Origin: Artocarpus heterophyllus
Lineage: Eukaryota > Streptophyta > Magnoliopsida > Rosales > Moraceae
Direction of reading: 5' to 3'
Length of the DNA stretch: 64,000 nt
Assembly (NCBI GenBank): GCA_025403435.1
Contig: JAJQZP010000423.1
Coordinates: forward strand, 145,713 to 209,712
Under the pieces are notes generated by a model. The model did not search any database and was not told the origin of the DNA. It saw nothing but the letters and a program-made list of their open reading frames with translations. The position numbers and the translations under genes were made by a program. This document shows positions 1 through 11,496 of this stretch, piece by piece (the first letter of the stretch is position 1; each line of letters begins with the position of its first letter).

Positions 1-173
1 AGATAAAAGATCCAATCAAATACTTTATTGGAGAAGAATTGAAATAGTATCCATTTATATCATTTTTGGGGACAACTTGCCCATTTCTCCCCAAGGAAAA
101 ATATTTACATTGTTGCCTTGTTGGCATTTTTTGCCTTGCAAAAATGTGAAAATGATTTCTATTAGCATTTGTC

Positions 174-189
174 ATCTATTGTTTGTTCC
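174..189 (-). promoter_or_regulatory. DST-like element in SAUR 3' UTR
   Basis: Just downstream of the first SAUR stop codon, the minus strand reads GGA, seven bases, then ATAGAT. Plant SAUR transcripts often carry DST instability elements built from spaced GGA, ATAGAT and GTA blocks. The first two blocks are present. The third is not clearly present, so this is only a partial match. Confidence 0.3.
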
Positions 190-193
190 GCCC

Positions 194-505
194 TTAACGT
201 AAGGCCTTCAGGCGAGCAATGACATCAATGAAGGAATCTTCGCTGCAGGGTATAGTAAGGCCTCCCATTGGATGATCAAATCCAAATTCTTCTTCAGCCC
301 GACCTAGCAACTCAAGGAATATAGGCTGCTTGAGATATGGCAAAGGGATCACAAACCTCTTCATATTGTTGGTCTCATCCCCAACATAGACTGCCAAATA
401 GCCCTTAGGGACATCTAGTACCGGCAATGCTGCTTGGCTTGCATTTGAAAGGGATCTCTGAAGAAGTTTCTTAGCATTAACCGTTCGGGGAAGTCGGAAA
501 CCCAT
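194..505 (-). CDS. SAUR: SAUR family protein, intact (103 aa)
   Basis: Small auxin up-regulated RNA protein. Characterised family members bind and inhibit PP2C.D phosphatases near the plasma membrane, which keeps the proton pump active and promotes cell expansion; that role is inferred here from family membership. Seen: an N-terminal MGFRLP, a basic AKKLLQRSLS segment (residues 11-20), then the SAUR core with VPKGYLAVYVG (32-42), KRFVIP (49-54) and [18 protein letters not shown] (70-87), and a hydrophobic C-terminal helix. Length and the lack of introns are typical. The ATG at 503-505 is chosen because MGF-RLP is the usual family start and a TATA box lies about 130 bp upstream. It is divergent from the SAUR at 1669. 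It is one of three copies in the window with no visible lesion. Confidence 0.95.
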   Translation of the reverse strand: MGFRLPRTVNAKKLLQRSLSNASQAALPVLDVPKGYLAVYVGDETNNMKRFVIPLPYLKQPIFLELLGRAEEEFGFDHPMGGLTIPCSEDSFIDVIARLKALR

Positions 506-1548
506 ATTTTATATCTGAGTAATCTCTTGAGGGAATGAAGAATGAGAAGAAAAAGTGCGGAGATGGATTCTAGATATATGAGACTTGAGATTGTGAAGAC
601 AACTTGGGATGATGCTCAACTCAACCTTGAGAGGATTTATATGTAGAAGATAGTTGATGATAATTACGAAGGGCTTGCATATCTGTTTGTATAAATTGAA
701 TGGTGAAGACTAAAGAGGCATTTGGATATGGGGTCTGTTGAAAGACATAGGCAGTTGGGCAATCACATGGTATTGTCTTCCTGCTCATCATGTCCTACCA
801 ACTGGTCTCTTGAGAAAGCCAAAAAAAAAAAAAAAAACTCCATTCTTTGCAATGAAAGAGAGAAAAGCATACATAAATGGGAAATTAGTTGTTCAATTTT
901 CGATCTCTTCAAAATCTCATTCTAAAAAATAAATAAATAAAGCAATTTTTTAGTTGCAACAGAGTACAATCACAAAGCTAACTATTTATTAGATAATAGA
1001 CATGCTTGGGACACATTGTTATGACATCTAATAACAGGTAAGCATTAAAATTGGATAGTGAGAACTTTGAAGATGTTTAAGTGGCATCTAATGCAAGACA
1101 TTTGTGGACTAAACTGATGATGGCAAAATGATCTGCAGACAAAGTGACCCTCACTCTATACCAACTTGAAAAGATTGACCAAGTTCAATGTTTCTATGAG
1201 GAAAGAGCAAACCAAAATAGTTATTTGTAAGGATTTGTACTAGCTAGTTTGGAGTACAAATTTCATTTTTCGTCTCTTAAAATGCTAGGACATGACATGT
1301 TCACATTGCAATACCTAATAGAGTTCCCCAAGCAATATTCACTTGGTCACCCCATTTGTGATTTATGCTGCTTTTGTCAGTTGTTCTCCTGGTAATATTT
1401 AGACAGGCTATATGTGTATGTCTGACTTCGAAGACAGACCATGTGTAGTTCCCAATGCCTATGTCTCTAGCGAATTGCAAGCTTACCAAATTGCCTCCGC
1501 AACCACTTAACTTAGAAGCTTTAGAGTCTTTTTAAGAAATGCATTCAT
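506..1548. promoter_or_regulatory. Shared intergenic region between two divergent SAUR genes
   Basis: About 1.1 kb separates the two divergent SAUR start codons. It holds the minus-strand TATA box at 635-641, a poly-A tract near 819-837, and a 19-bp block at 763-781 (TCACATGGTATTGTCTTCC) that recurs upstream of two other minus-strand SAUR copies. No further reading frame in it looks real. Confidence 0.55.
635..641 (-). promoter_or_regulatory. TATA box of SAUR at 194-505
   Basis: The minus strand reads CATATAAATCC, about 130 bp upstream of the ATG at 505. This is a normal distance for a SAUR gene with a short 5' UTR. Confidence 0.6.
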
Positions 1549-1558
1549 CTATATAAAA
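1549..1558 (+). promoter_or_regulatory. TATA box of SAUR at 1669-1965
   Basis: CTATATAAAA lies about 115 bp upstream of the ATG. It is followed by a C/A-rich leader (CACATCACCACACCACTG), as is common in plant 5' UTRs. Confidence 0.7.
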
Positions 1559-1668
1559 AAAACACATCACCACACCACTGCATCAATTCATCACATTCAC
1601 TACTAGAAAATCATTTCAAAATCCTAGTCCCAAGAGTTGTTCTTAAGCAATAACATAGGAAGATTTAA

Positions 1669-1965
1669 ATGGCATTTGGATTGCATAGCATTGTTCATGG
1701 TAAGAAGGCTCTTTGCCGGACACTTTCCAGCCTTAAAGAAGCAGCTGTGAAGTCTACTACAGCCCTCCCAAAAGGCTACTTTGCGGTGTATGTTGGAGAG
1801 ACCGAGAAGGTGCGATATGTAGTACCTGTGACATATCTGAACGAGCCTGCATTTCAAAAGTTGCTTAGTATGGCAGAGGAAGAGTTCGGATATGAGCATC
1901 CGATGGGTGGACTCACAACTCCCTGCGGTGAATATATCTTTGTTGGTGTCACTTCTCAGTTTTGA
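1669..1965 (+). CDS. SAUR: SAUR family protein, intact but divergent (98 aa)
   Basis: Second SAUR gene, divergent from the copy at 194-505. Seen: basic N-terminal GKKALCRTLS (residues 11-20), LPKGYFAVYVG (33-43), RYVVPVTYL (49-57), and [18 protein letters not shown] (69-86). The last 12 residues ([12 protein letters not shown]) depart from the usual acidic EDxFIDLxSxL ending, so this copy is less conserved at the C-terminus, although the reading frame is full length. The ATG at 1669 fits the TATA box at 1549 and the family length. The left breakpoint of the 6.8 kb tandem duplication falls at codon 67 of this gene, so its last 32 codons reappear at 8668-8763. The PP2C.D-inhibitor role is inferred from the family. 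Confidence 0.9.
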   Translation: MAFGLHSIVHGKKALCRTLSSLKEAAVKSTTALPKGYFAVYVGETEKVRYVVPVTYLNEPAFQKLLSMAEEEFGYEHPMGGLTTPCGEYIFVGVTSQF

Positions 1966-4371
1966 AGGGATTCAAACCAATTACATCTAAAGAAGCTGAT
2001 AAAAATTTCGTAAATGATACGCTTTTCCTTTATTAATTAAAGGAAATTTTTGAATTCTCATTAATGTAGTAACTAGAAATTGCTCATTTGAGTTTCTGCA
2101 TGTTCTGCTTTCTTTTCAATTCACATACCACTGTGATTATAGAAAATATTGCGATAAAATTACATAGTTTAACTTTCTACCACATGCTGTTAAACAACAT
2201 CCTTCTTCTCATATAAGCGATAATTTATTGAAAAAAAATTAAAAAAATAAAGTTCTTACAAACCTAAAATATAAAAGGTTAAAAAAAAATAAGGTAATGA
2301 GGCAGACAATGATGGAGTCAGTCTTTCACACTCTAATTTTTTTTTTTTTTTAAGAATAAACAGTATAAAAATTGTATCACAATATTTTTCAAGAATTAAT
2401 ATAAATATTGAGTCTTATACTATGCAAAATACCCTATATTAGTAGGGCCTTGTCATGAAATATTTGATTTTTATTAGAGTAATTGGCATTCTCAATTACA
2501 ACCAAAGTGCAAAACTTTTGGTTACTAAAATATAAAATTCTTACATGTCATAATAGTTTTAATTAAAATTGGTTCAAATCAATGATTTAAATTAATGCTC
2601 CTAAACATCCAATATATATATATATGTTTTTCAAATGATTTTAGTCATACCTAGTGTTCAAAAACATGCAGTGGCAATAAGAATTTCTTCCCCTGTTTTT
2701 TTTTTTTTTTCATTTTTATATCTTGCATTTTCATGATATAAAAAGCCACCAAATTTAGCATATGATAAATTTGGTAAAAGAAATAACATTGCATTCAAGC
2801 TTTTTTTATACTCAAATGTCAATATTTGATATTGACACATCATTTCAGCGTTACATTAGAGGCTCTAAAAACATGAAAATATTAAATCTCAGCAAGTGCT
2901 TAATAAAAAAAAATTATAAAATTTAAAGGGTCAAATTTTAATTTTTAAAAAATGAGTTGGGACAGCAATCTCCACTGAGCCTCACCTGGCTCTGCCACAT
3001 GACACAAAAGCTTAGATTATAGAAAACAAAAAAAATTAAAAAGAGATAGATTAACCTGTTTGATTTACATAGAATGCCACGAGTGGTTTTTGTTTCCACA
3101 GAATATTTAATTAAATAAAAGAGAAAATTGAGAGTAAGATTCCTAACAAAAAGGAAAAAAAAAAAAAGAACAGACGGGAGTAAATTGTACAGATGACCTC
3201 TCAATATTTTATTATGTGACACTTTAGTTTTTTTTTTAATATTAACACAATAATTTTTAAACTGTTAAGCCTTTAACAATTAATACACTTTTACTAAAAT
3301 CCGTTAAAAGCCTCAGGGACCACGCGGTGATTGGTTTTGAGATTCAATTTGCAAAATACTACTGTTACCCCGTTAACTTAGGGCGAGCTGTTGGATTCTA
3401 GTCTGTGGGCTCAGCCCAGGAAAAACAGATGGAGGAACCTTGGTTTGGACGCGTTTCATATGATTACATTTCTAGGTTTAACTATTTCTGATTTTGTCTG
3501 GTATATTTTTAAAAAATTATAAAGATATCTTTAAAATTTTATTTCAAATTTATCCTCATAAATATAAAAAATTTGACAAAACAATATAACTATTGTCAAT
3601 ATTTTATATGTTAAAAATATAAAAAATCTTAAAACAAAGCATTAAATTTAAAAAAAAATTAAGTTTTATGATTTTTTAAATTTTAAAATATATATTTTAA
3701 AATTGTTCTCAATAAAAACATATATTTATTAACAAATTAGTTTTAATTAAGGGTACTTTATTTTATCTTTGTGTTTTTTTAAATAAAAAGAGTCTACGAG
3801 AGATAAAATTCAAATAAGTTTTTTAAATTTAAATGATATTTTTATAATTTCTAAAAACAGAAAAATAAATTAAAAAATAATAAAAAATATAAAATATAAT
3901 TATATAATTGTCTTATAAAATAAAAAAATAGTTTTATTTAATCTATAGATTATAATTTTACATTTTATAAAACTATAAATGTTAACATATTATATTTTAG
4001 ACTGAATCTTAGAGTTTTATAAGGAAGGAAATCATCATTAAAAGGATTTTTCAAAATAATAACAGTACCGACGGTCACAGAAGCGCAACAAAACCAAAGC
4101 AGGAAAAACAGGGACATAAACCAGCGGTTTTGGACTTTTCGGCAAGTGCCTTGAAAACCCCCCCTTGTTTTTCTTATTTTCAGGGGACACACCCACAAAA
4201 CAACAATTCCAGTGGGCTCCTTCCTTCTTAACTTCCTTTAAATTCATATGCCTACTTTCCCTTTTCAAGCCTCGGAACGCACAAAACTCATTTTTCTTCT
4301 ATAACCATTCACATCTTTCTGCTGTAAAAGACAGAAAAAATAAAGAGCAATTTGTTTGAGTTTCTTCTGTA

Positions 4372-4617
4372 ATGGCCTCTCTTCTACTTCTATTGTCTGA
4401 ACTCATTAGCCACCACAGCGCCGACCCAGATTTCTGGTTAACCCTTTCTTCAAATTCGTCTTCTTCTTGTGGTTCTGCTTTTGCTTCATCTGCAATTTCA
4501 AAAAAACCCATTGAGAAGAAGAGCAACAAGGAGCGGGATGATTTATCAGAAGAGATGAAGATGATGCAGAAAGGCCTACACGAGTTTAGAGTTTCTGTCG
4601 ACTTAGTTTGGCCTTGA
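4372..4617 (+). CDS. Uncharacterised small protein, 81 aa (first copy)
   Basis: I do not recognise this family. The ORF starts with ATG, has a hydrophobic start (MASLLLLLSELI), a Ser-rich middle (residues about 26-40, LSSNSSSSCGSAFASS), a Lys/Glu-rich stretch (KKPIEKKSNKERDDLSEEMK), and ends with HEFRVSVDLVWP. It is higher in GC than its surroundings. A pyrimidine-rich leader (TTTCTTCTGTAATGG context) precedes it and T-rich, 3'-UTR-like sequence follows. No TATA box was convincing. The duplicated copy at 11250 keeps the frame open but has ACG instead of ATG. The opposite strand is also open across part of it, which weakens the case. It could be a genuine short gene, the remaining first exon of a longer one, or chance. 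Confidence 0.4.
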   Translation: MASLLLLLSELISHHSADPDFWLTLSSNSSSSCGSAFASSAISKKPIEKKSNKERDDLSEEMKMMQKGLHEFRVSVDLVWP

Positions 4618-7600
4618 GATCATCGTTACGTTTTGTAGTTTGTGATTCTTTTTTTGCTTTCTGGGTTGAGAACAAAATGTAAGTTTATAAAATTTCTACA
4701 ATGATTTTGTACTGATAAGTTGGATCAATGTAAATATCTTTTGTTTGTTTGTTTGTTTAATGAAACGATTAACTTCTATTTCAAAAAGAACAAGAAGACC
4801 ATGCATAAAAAGAAAACTACTCTACATCAACAAGGAGAAAACAGAGTATATTATATTATATAGATGTATGTATTTATGTATGTATGCATGTGTGTGTTGG
4901 AAAATTTAACTCCAGAGTAGTATACTTGAAAGAAAAGGAAGAATTTGAAGAAAGGGCAAAAAAAAAATTTAAATCGAGGAAAAGATTTTTTTTTTAAAAC
5001 CAAAAAATATGTTTTTTATGCAGCTAAATTGTTTCAATTTTTTTTAAAAAATAATTGTAGTAGGATAAAAAACCTCAATAGGATAAAAAAAAAAACTGAA
5101 ACTGTTTTAATGTCTAAAAAGTTTTTTTTTTGTCAAAAATTGAAAAAAAAAAAGGATCATTGACTAAAAAAATTTTCCCAAAAAATTATTTTTATAAATC
5201 CCTCGAAAAGGAAGAATTTGAAGAAAGGGCAAAAAAAAAATTGAATTGAGAAAATGACCTTTTTTCTTTTAAACCAAAAAATACGTTTTTTTGTGCAGTT
5301 TGTTAGTTCCAGGTTAAAGAGAGAGAAACATGTTTGGGCCAAGTCTTTCAGATTTATGCTCTTCCTGGCACAACCATATATCATCATGTATTTAAGGGAG
5401 GGGATAAAATTATGGGTGGAAGGGGAAAAAAAACTTATAAAATGTACTTTAAGGAAGAAAAATAAAAGTAACCAGAGTGAACCCAAAAAAAAAAAAAGGA
5501 AAAGAAAGAAAGAAAGAAATGGGAAGATTTTTAATTACATATGTGATTAGCAGAACCGGCTCATTGGTGAGGCCTGAGATAACTAGGCAAGGTCGCACCT
5601 CGTATTTATTTGTTTATTTGTTCTATGTTCTTGTTGTAATTGCTTGTGTTTTCGACCTTTGTAGTAAAAATTTGTTGATAAATAATGTAGGCACAATGCC
5701 TATAAGTCTAATTAGTCTAGAGGCATCAAGGTTCGGGAGAGGTGGGGCTATGGGAACGTTGTGGTTCCATCCTTCTTGTAAAAATAAAAAATCAAAAATC
5801 AAAGATAAAAAGTAAAAGTTAATCCAATAAACAGTTTTAACTTTAAAGTTGAAAAAGCTTCCCTTTGGTTCCGAATTTATATTTTATCTTATATTTTATT
5901 TTATATTTTATTTCATTTTGGTCTTTTATTAACAAGATGTTATTAAGGATTAAAATTTAAAAAAAATCTATAATGAGAAATTAAATACAACAATTTTAAT
6001 GCATGTACCTAATCCAAAACAATTTTATCTTATTGTTAATAGACGAGTTTTATTCGATCAAAACTCACAATTTTGTGGAAAGTGCATCTTTTTTTTCATC
6101 TTTCTTTATGTTTTTTTTTCATCTTTCTTTACGTTTTTGTTTTACCATGACGGCCTAATGTGATGTGATGGGTTCCTTACACTTAATTTTTGCTAGCCTT
6201 CGAGTAAAATTTAAACAAAAAGAAAAAGACAAACAAATATTAACCTTCTGACATTTGTCTTAGAGAACAGTAAAAGATTATAGCCTTGAAATCAAATAAG
6301 CATGAGTTAAATCCATATTCGTTATAAAGTTAACATATTACTACAATAATCATACTCAAATGTGTGCATGAAGTAGCCGATGTCTATGATGATTATGTTG
6401 TGCATGCTTTAAACATGTAAAATTCTCATAAACCTTATAAAACTAATCACCCAATTTCTATTGAGCGTGTCAACATAGTTCTCTCTTTTTTTCTTTTTGT
6501 CTTTTTTTTTTTTTGCTTTATCTTCTGAAATATATTTCTCTCTCTCTCTCTTTCCTTTTTTTTTTTGTCTTCACCTTTCTTTTCAACAATTTTCCTTTCA
6601 TTTTTAACTCGATTCTTACTCTCTTCTACACTTATCTCTTGTTCCCAACTCAGCTGTTTTCTAAATTTTTCTTGTGCCTGAAATAAGTCTTTAAGGCTTC
6701 AATTTATTTTTAGAAGAAGGGTAAAGAAAATAAGTATGCTTGAGCTAGGCAAAAAAATATAGTTAGCCAAACAAAAATATCTACATGAAGGCTCAAATTG
6801 GTTTAACAGAGGATGTCCTCATGGGAACATCAATCGGAGCTTTGGTTAAGTTGATCTTGGTGCTATAGTCTTAGTGCCTTAATCATTTCCCGAGTGATGT
6901 TCGATTAGCTATTCATATCAAAAGATCCCCAAAAGAGTTCTACAGTTAATCCTATATGTCAAAACCAAAGAGCTAGTCAAAGTAAGGGTATAGGTATCTA
7001 CTCATCCTAGCATGCTTATCTCTGTACCAAATAATACGGCTATTGTACAAGAAGATGCAAGTATAATAATTATAAATATATATTAACTAAAGATTGATAT
7101 CAAGATCCAAAAAAATACTCGTAATCAATCAAAGCCATAACATTTAAGCTTAGTTCTCATAAATATAGTCGGAAGGTATCTCAAGACTCAAAAACATAAA
7201 ATATACAAATATTTATAAATATTTTATATTTTAAACAAAACAAAATTCTAAAAGAAAAAACTAAAAATCCTAAATCCTTTTCACCATACTTAATCCTTAT
7301 ATTGTCTTCAATGTAAGACTAATGCCATAATAAAAAAACTAAGTACAAAAGAAAAGAGAAAAACAAAGTAAACAAAATAATAAAAGCAATAAAGGATAGA
7401 ATAAAGAAGAATAAGAAAATCAAATCTGGTTATGTTGTATAGTTTTCAAATTGACTTCCAATAAGCATTTGGTTTAATGTTCTTAGTTTGACTTTGAGAA
7501 GCGTTCAACAAAAAACAGCTTTCACCTATAGAATGTGTGATAAAACACCACATATGAATATTAATGCCCTCAAGCTTGGCAAGATATGAAAGTAGTGTGC

Positions 7601-8358
7601 TTGTCGCACCAACAACACATAGTGTAAAATGATAAGCTCGAAAAAAGAGTTCTAATTTTTTCTTTAGTTCGAAGAGGGGATAATAGGGTAAAGGTAGCAT
7701 CAATGGGAAGTAAGGACTCGTTGGTGGTGTATGTGTTATCATCATCGATGATCCTGTATTCTTCTTCATCCACCAATGCCTCTTTTGACACCTCTTCATG
7801 TATGAACCCTTAAAATTGTTCTTTATTCTCCACTTGGCTATCTATAATTATGCTTGTAATTTGATCTTCATAGCACTCATGGAATAGGATAGGCATTGTG
7901 TTATTCATCAAATTGAAAATAGTGTTAATCGAGCTAGTGTCCAACTTAGCAAAGTATTGAGCTAACATAACTTGAAGGGGTCTTCTTCTTCTAGTTTAGG
8001 CTCTATCATATCTAGAGGCTCAAATTCCTATTGAACTTCTATGTAATTTAAATTAGTCTCTCAACCATTCTCACGAAGCCATATCATATTTTTCACCATT
8101 TGATTCTTGCCATAACAATTGAAAGATTTCACATCATCTTCTTGATAACTCTCTGAAATTGTTCTCCTAAGATGCTTCAATAATTCATCAAGATCCTTTT
8201 CTAAAGTTAATGTGAACTTCAAAAATTTTGGTCTTAATTATAGAATTCTCCAGTTAAGCTATTATTATTTTCTCAAGACTTAATATTTTTTCTTCTAGAT
8301 GCTTGATGGGTTGGTTCATAAATTCAGGGATATGGATACATGGAGTTGGTGACTCTAA

Positions 8359-8616
8359 CTATACAGTGAAGGATCTCAATGCCAATATATAGTAGTCAAA
8401 ACATGCCATGTCGTTCAACAAATGAATTGCAGTTTCATGTCCTCTATTTAACAAGTGACTACTGGTTGTTAAAGCTCCATTATCTACCCAATTTCTTGTT
8501 TCATCGTCTAATCCCTTGTAGAAGGAGAAAGTAAAAGACCAATTTGAATAGTTGTGGTTGGAAAATCTTTTTACAAAGTCATTGAATTGCTCCCAAATGG
8601 CACAGAATGGCTCCAA
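8359..8616 (-). pseudogene. Ty3/gypsy gag core relic (first copy)
   Basis: The minus strand encodes a stretch of the retrotransposon Gag domain: [19 protein letters not shown], then FYKGLDDETRNWVDNGA, then a helix ending in LLNDMACFDYY. This matches the plant Ty3/gypsy pattern of ERFKDLLxxCPHHGxxxW followed by FYxGLxxxxRxxVDxxxGG and EEMAxNxYxW. Gag packages element RNA. Here it is truncated at the N-terminus, and beyond residue 85 all frames are broken by stops down to about 7.45 kb, where a further Gag-tail-like stretch is readable. No pol follows. It lies at the right edge of duplication unit 1; the second copy is at 15231-15488. Confidence 0.7.
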
Positions 8617-8635
8617 GTGTTGTTTGGCAAAACTT

Positions 8636-8664
8636 CCTGCGGTGAATATAGTGTTCCTTTACAC
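8636..8664. other. Filler DNA at the tandem-duplication junction
   Basis: Between the end of unit 1 (AAAACTT) and the start of unit 2 (AGTATGGCAGAGG) lie about 29 bases absent from the equivalent positions elsewhere. The first part, together with the preceding AACTT, forms a 20-base copy (8631-8650) of sequence found 84 bp away in the SAUR fragment (8715-8734). The last 14 bases have no template I can find in the window. Confidence 0.8.
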
Positions 8665-8667
8665 AGT

Positions 8668-8763
8668 ATGGCAGAGGAAGAGTTCGGATATGAGCATCCG
8701 ATGGGTGGACTCACAACTTCCTGCGGTGAATATATCTTTGTTGGTGTCACTTCTCAGTTTTGA
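8668..8763 (+). pseudogene. 3' fragment of a SAUR gene
   Basis: The last 32 codons of the SAUR at 1669 ([19 protein letters not shown] onward, ending VTSQF stop) are repeated here with one visible amino-acid change, Pro to Ser before the Cys. The first 66 codons are missing because the duplication started inside the gene. Upstream sequence is gypsy relic plus filler DNA, so there is no SAUR promoter. The frame stays open upstream to about 8552 but has no ATG before the internal Met, so it is not expected to make a SAUR protein. Confidence 0.9.
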
Positions 8764-9382
8764 AGGGATTCAAACCAATTAGATCTAAAGAAGCTCATAA
8801 AAATTTTGTAAATGATACGCTTTTCCTTTAATTATAAAAAATCCTTTTATTAATTAAAGGAAAATTTTGAATTCTCATCAATGTTGTAACTAGAAATTGC
8901 TCATTTGAGTTTCTGCATGTTCTGCTTTCTTTTCAATTCATATACCACTGTGATTATAGAAAATATTGCGATAAAATTACATAGTTTAACTTTCTACCAC
9001 ATGCTGTTAAACAACATCCTTCTTCTCATATAAGCGATAATTTATTGAAAAAAAATTAAAAAAATAAAGTTCTTACAAACCTAAACTATAAAAGGTTAAA
9101 AATAAAAAATAAGGTAATGGGGCAGACGATGATGGAGTCAGTCTTTCACACTCTAAATTTTTTTTTAAAGAATAAACAGTATAAAAATTGTATCACAATA
9201 TTTTTCAAGAATTAATATAAATATTGAGTCTTATACTATGAAAAATACCCTATTAGTTTTATTAGAGTGATTAGCATTCTCAATTACAATTTTGGTTACT
9301 ATAATGTAAAATTCTTACATATCATAATAATTTTAATTAAAATTGGTTCAAACCAATGATTTAAAATAATGCTCCTAAACAT

Positions 9383-9384
<2 letters not shown>

Positions 9385-9417
<33 letters not shown>
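9385..9417. repeat. TA dinucleotide microsatellite
   Basis: A run of about 16 TA units in duplication unit 2. The matching site in unit 1 (about 2612-2624) has only about six, so the repeat has changed length since the duplication. Confidence 0.9.
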
Positions 9418-9423
<6 letters not shown>

Positions 9424-11249
9424 AAAATGATTTTAGTCATACCTAGTGTTCAAAAACATGCAGTGGCTATAAGAATTTCTTCCCCTGTTTTTTTTGTCAT
9501 TTTTATATCTTGCATTTTCATGATATAAAAAGCCATCAAGTTTAGCATACGATAAATTTGGGAAAAGAAATAGCATTGCATTCATGCTTTTTTTTATACT
9601 CAAATGTCAATATTTGATATTGACACATCATTTCAGCGTTACATTAGAGGCTCCAAAAATCCATGAGAACATACATGAAAATATTAAATCTCAACAAGAG
9701 CTTAATAAAAAAAATTATAAAATTTAAAGGGTCAAATTTTAATTTTTAGAAAATAAGTTGGGACAGCAATCTCCACTGAGCCTCACCTGGCTCTGCCACA
9801 TGACACAAAAGCTTAGATTATAGAAAACAAAAAAATTAAAAAGAGATAGATTAACCTGTTTGATTTACATAGAATGCCACGAGTGGTTTTTGTTTCCACA
9901 GAATATTTAATTAAATAAAAGAGAAAATTGAGAGTAAGATTCCTAACAAAAAGGAAAAAAAAAAAAAGAACAGACGGGAGTAAATTGTACAGATGACCTC
10001 TCAATATTTTATTATGTGACACTTTAGTTTTTTTTTTTAATATTAACACAATAATTTTTAAACTGTTAAGCCTTTAACAATTAATACACTTTTACTAAAA
10101 TCCGTTAAAAGCCTCAGGGACCACGCGGTGATTGGTTTTGAGATTCAATTTGCAAAATACTACTGTTACCCCGTTAACTTAAGGCGAGCTGTTGGATTCT
10201 AGTCTATGGGCTGAGCCCAGGAAAAACAGATGGAGGAACCTTGGTTTGGACGCGTTTCATATGTCAGACACAAGTTTTCTTATAAATGAAGTCCGAGGGG
10301 AAGAAGTCAAATAAATAAATAAAATAAAAGATTAATTATATGATTACATTTCTAGGTTTAACTATTTCTGATTTTGTCTGGTATATTTTTAAAAAATTAT
10401 AAAGATATCTTTAAAATTTTATTTCAAATTTATCCTCATAAATATAAAAAATTTGACAAAACAATATAACTATTGTCAATATTTTATATGTTAAAAATAT
10501 AAAAAATCTTAAAACAAAGCATTAAATTTAAAAAAAAATTAAGTTTTATGATTTTTTAAATTTTAAATATATATTTTAAAATTGTTCTCAATAAAAACAT
10601 ATATTTATTAACAAATTAGTTTTAATCAATGGTACTTTATTTTATCTTTGTGTTTTTTAAATAAAAAGAGTCTACGAGAAATAAAATTCAAATAAGTTTT
10701 TTAAATTTAAATGATATTTTTATAATTTCTAAAAGCAAAAAAATAAATTAAAAAATAATAAAAAATATAAAATATAATTATATAATTGTCTTATAAAATA
10801 AAAAAATAGTTTTATTTAATCTATAGATTATAATTTTACCTTTTATAAAACTATAAATGTTAACATATTATATTTTAGACTGAATCTTAGAGTTTTATAA
10901 GGAAGGAAATCATCATTAAAAGGATTTTTCAAAATAATAACAGTACCGACGGTAACAGAAGCGCAACAAAACCAAAGCAGGAAAAACAGGGACATAAACC
11001 AGCGGTTTTGGACTTTTCGGCAAGTGCCTTGAAAACCCCCCCTTGTTTTTCTTATTTTCAGGGGACACACCCACAAAACAACAATTCCAGTGGGCTCCTT
11101 CCTTCTTAACTTCCTTTAAATTCATATGCCTACTTTCCCCTTTCAAGTCTCGGAACGCGCAAAACCTCATTTTTCTTCTATAACCATTCACATCTTTCTG
11201 CTGTAAAAGACAGAAAAAATAAAGAGCAATTTGTTTGAGTTTCTTCTGT

Positions 11250-11496
11250 AACGGCCTCTCTTCTACTTCTATTGTCTGAACTCATTAGCCACCACAACGC
11301 CGACCCAGATTTCTGGTTAACCCTTTCTTCCAATTCGTCTTCTTCTTGTGGTTCTGCTTTTGCTTCATCTGCAATTTCAAAAAAACCCATTGAGAAGAAG
11401 AGCAACAAGGAGTGGGATGATTTATCAGAAGAGATGAAGATGATGCAGAAAGGCCTACACGAGTTTAGAGTTTCTGTCGACTTAGTTTGGCCTTGA
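11250..11496 (+). pseudogene. Second copy of the 81-aa small ORF, start codon lost
   Basis: Duplicate of 4372-4617. The ATG is ACG here, but the rest of the frame is open to the same stop, with a few changes (for example Ser to Asn in the HHSADP segment and Arg to Trp near KSNKER). The first in-frame ATG is far downstream, in the EEMKMMQ segment. Either this copy is dead or the ORF was never translated. Confidence 0.45.

Larger units (their letters stand above)
1867..8635. repeat. Tandem duplication, unit 1 (about 6.8 kb)
   Basis: This stretch reappears in the same order and orientation at 8665-15507. The offset is 6798 at the left end and 6872 at the right, the difference being small indels. 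In the 250 bp around the small ORF I counted five substitutions, about 98% identity. The unit starts at codon 67 of the SAUR gene and ends in a gypsy gag relic. Apart from the ORF at 4372 and the gag relic near 8.4 kb, it is AT-rich DNA with poly-A/T runs, a GTTT repeat near 4741, and pyrimidine-rich tracts around 6480-6600. Most short ORFs in it are low-complexity and not credible genes. Confidence 0.93.

Noticed and set aside
3965..4268. Overlapping minus ORFs, repeated at 10843-11191
   Set aside because: They overlap each other in two frames, differ between copies, and lack motifs.
5477..5815. 112-codon plus ORF
   Set aside because: Starts in a poly-A/Lys run, and the copy in unit 2 ends early. 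No family resemblance.
7446..7799. 117-codon minus ORF, repeated at 14318-14671, as a gene
   Set aside because: Appears to be the degenerate tail of the gypsy gag relic; duplication alone explains its recurrence.
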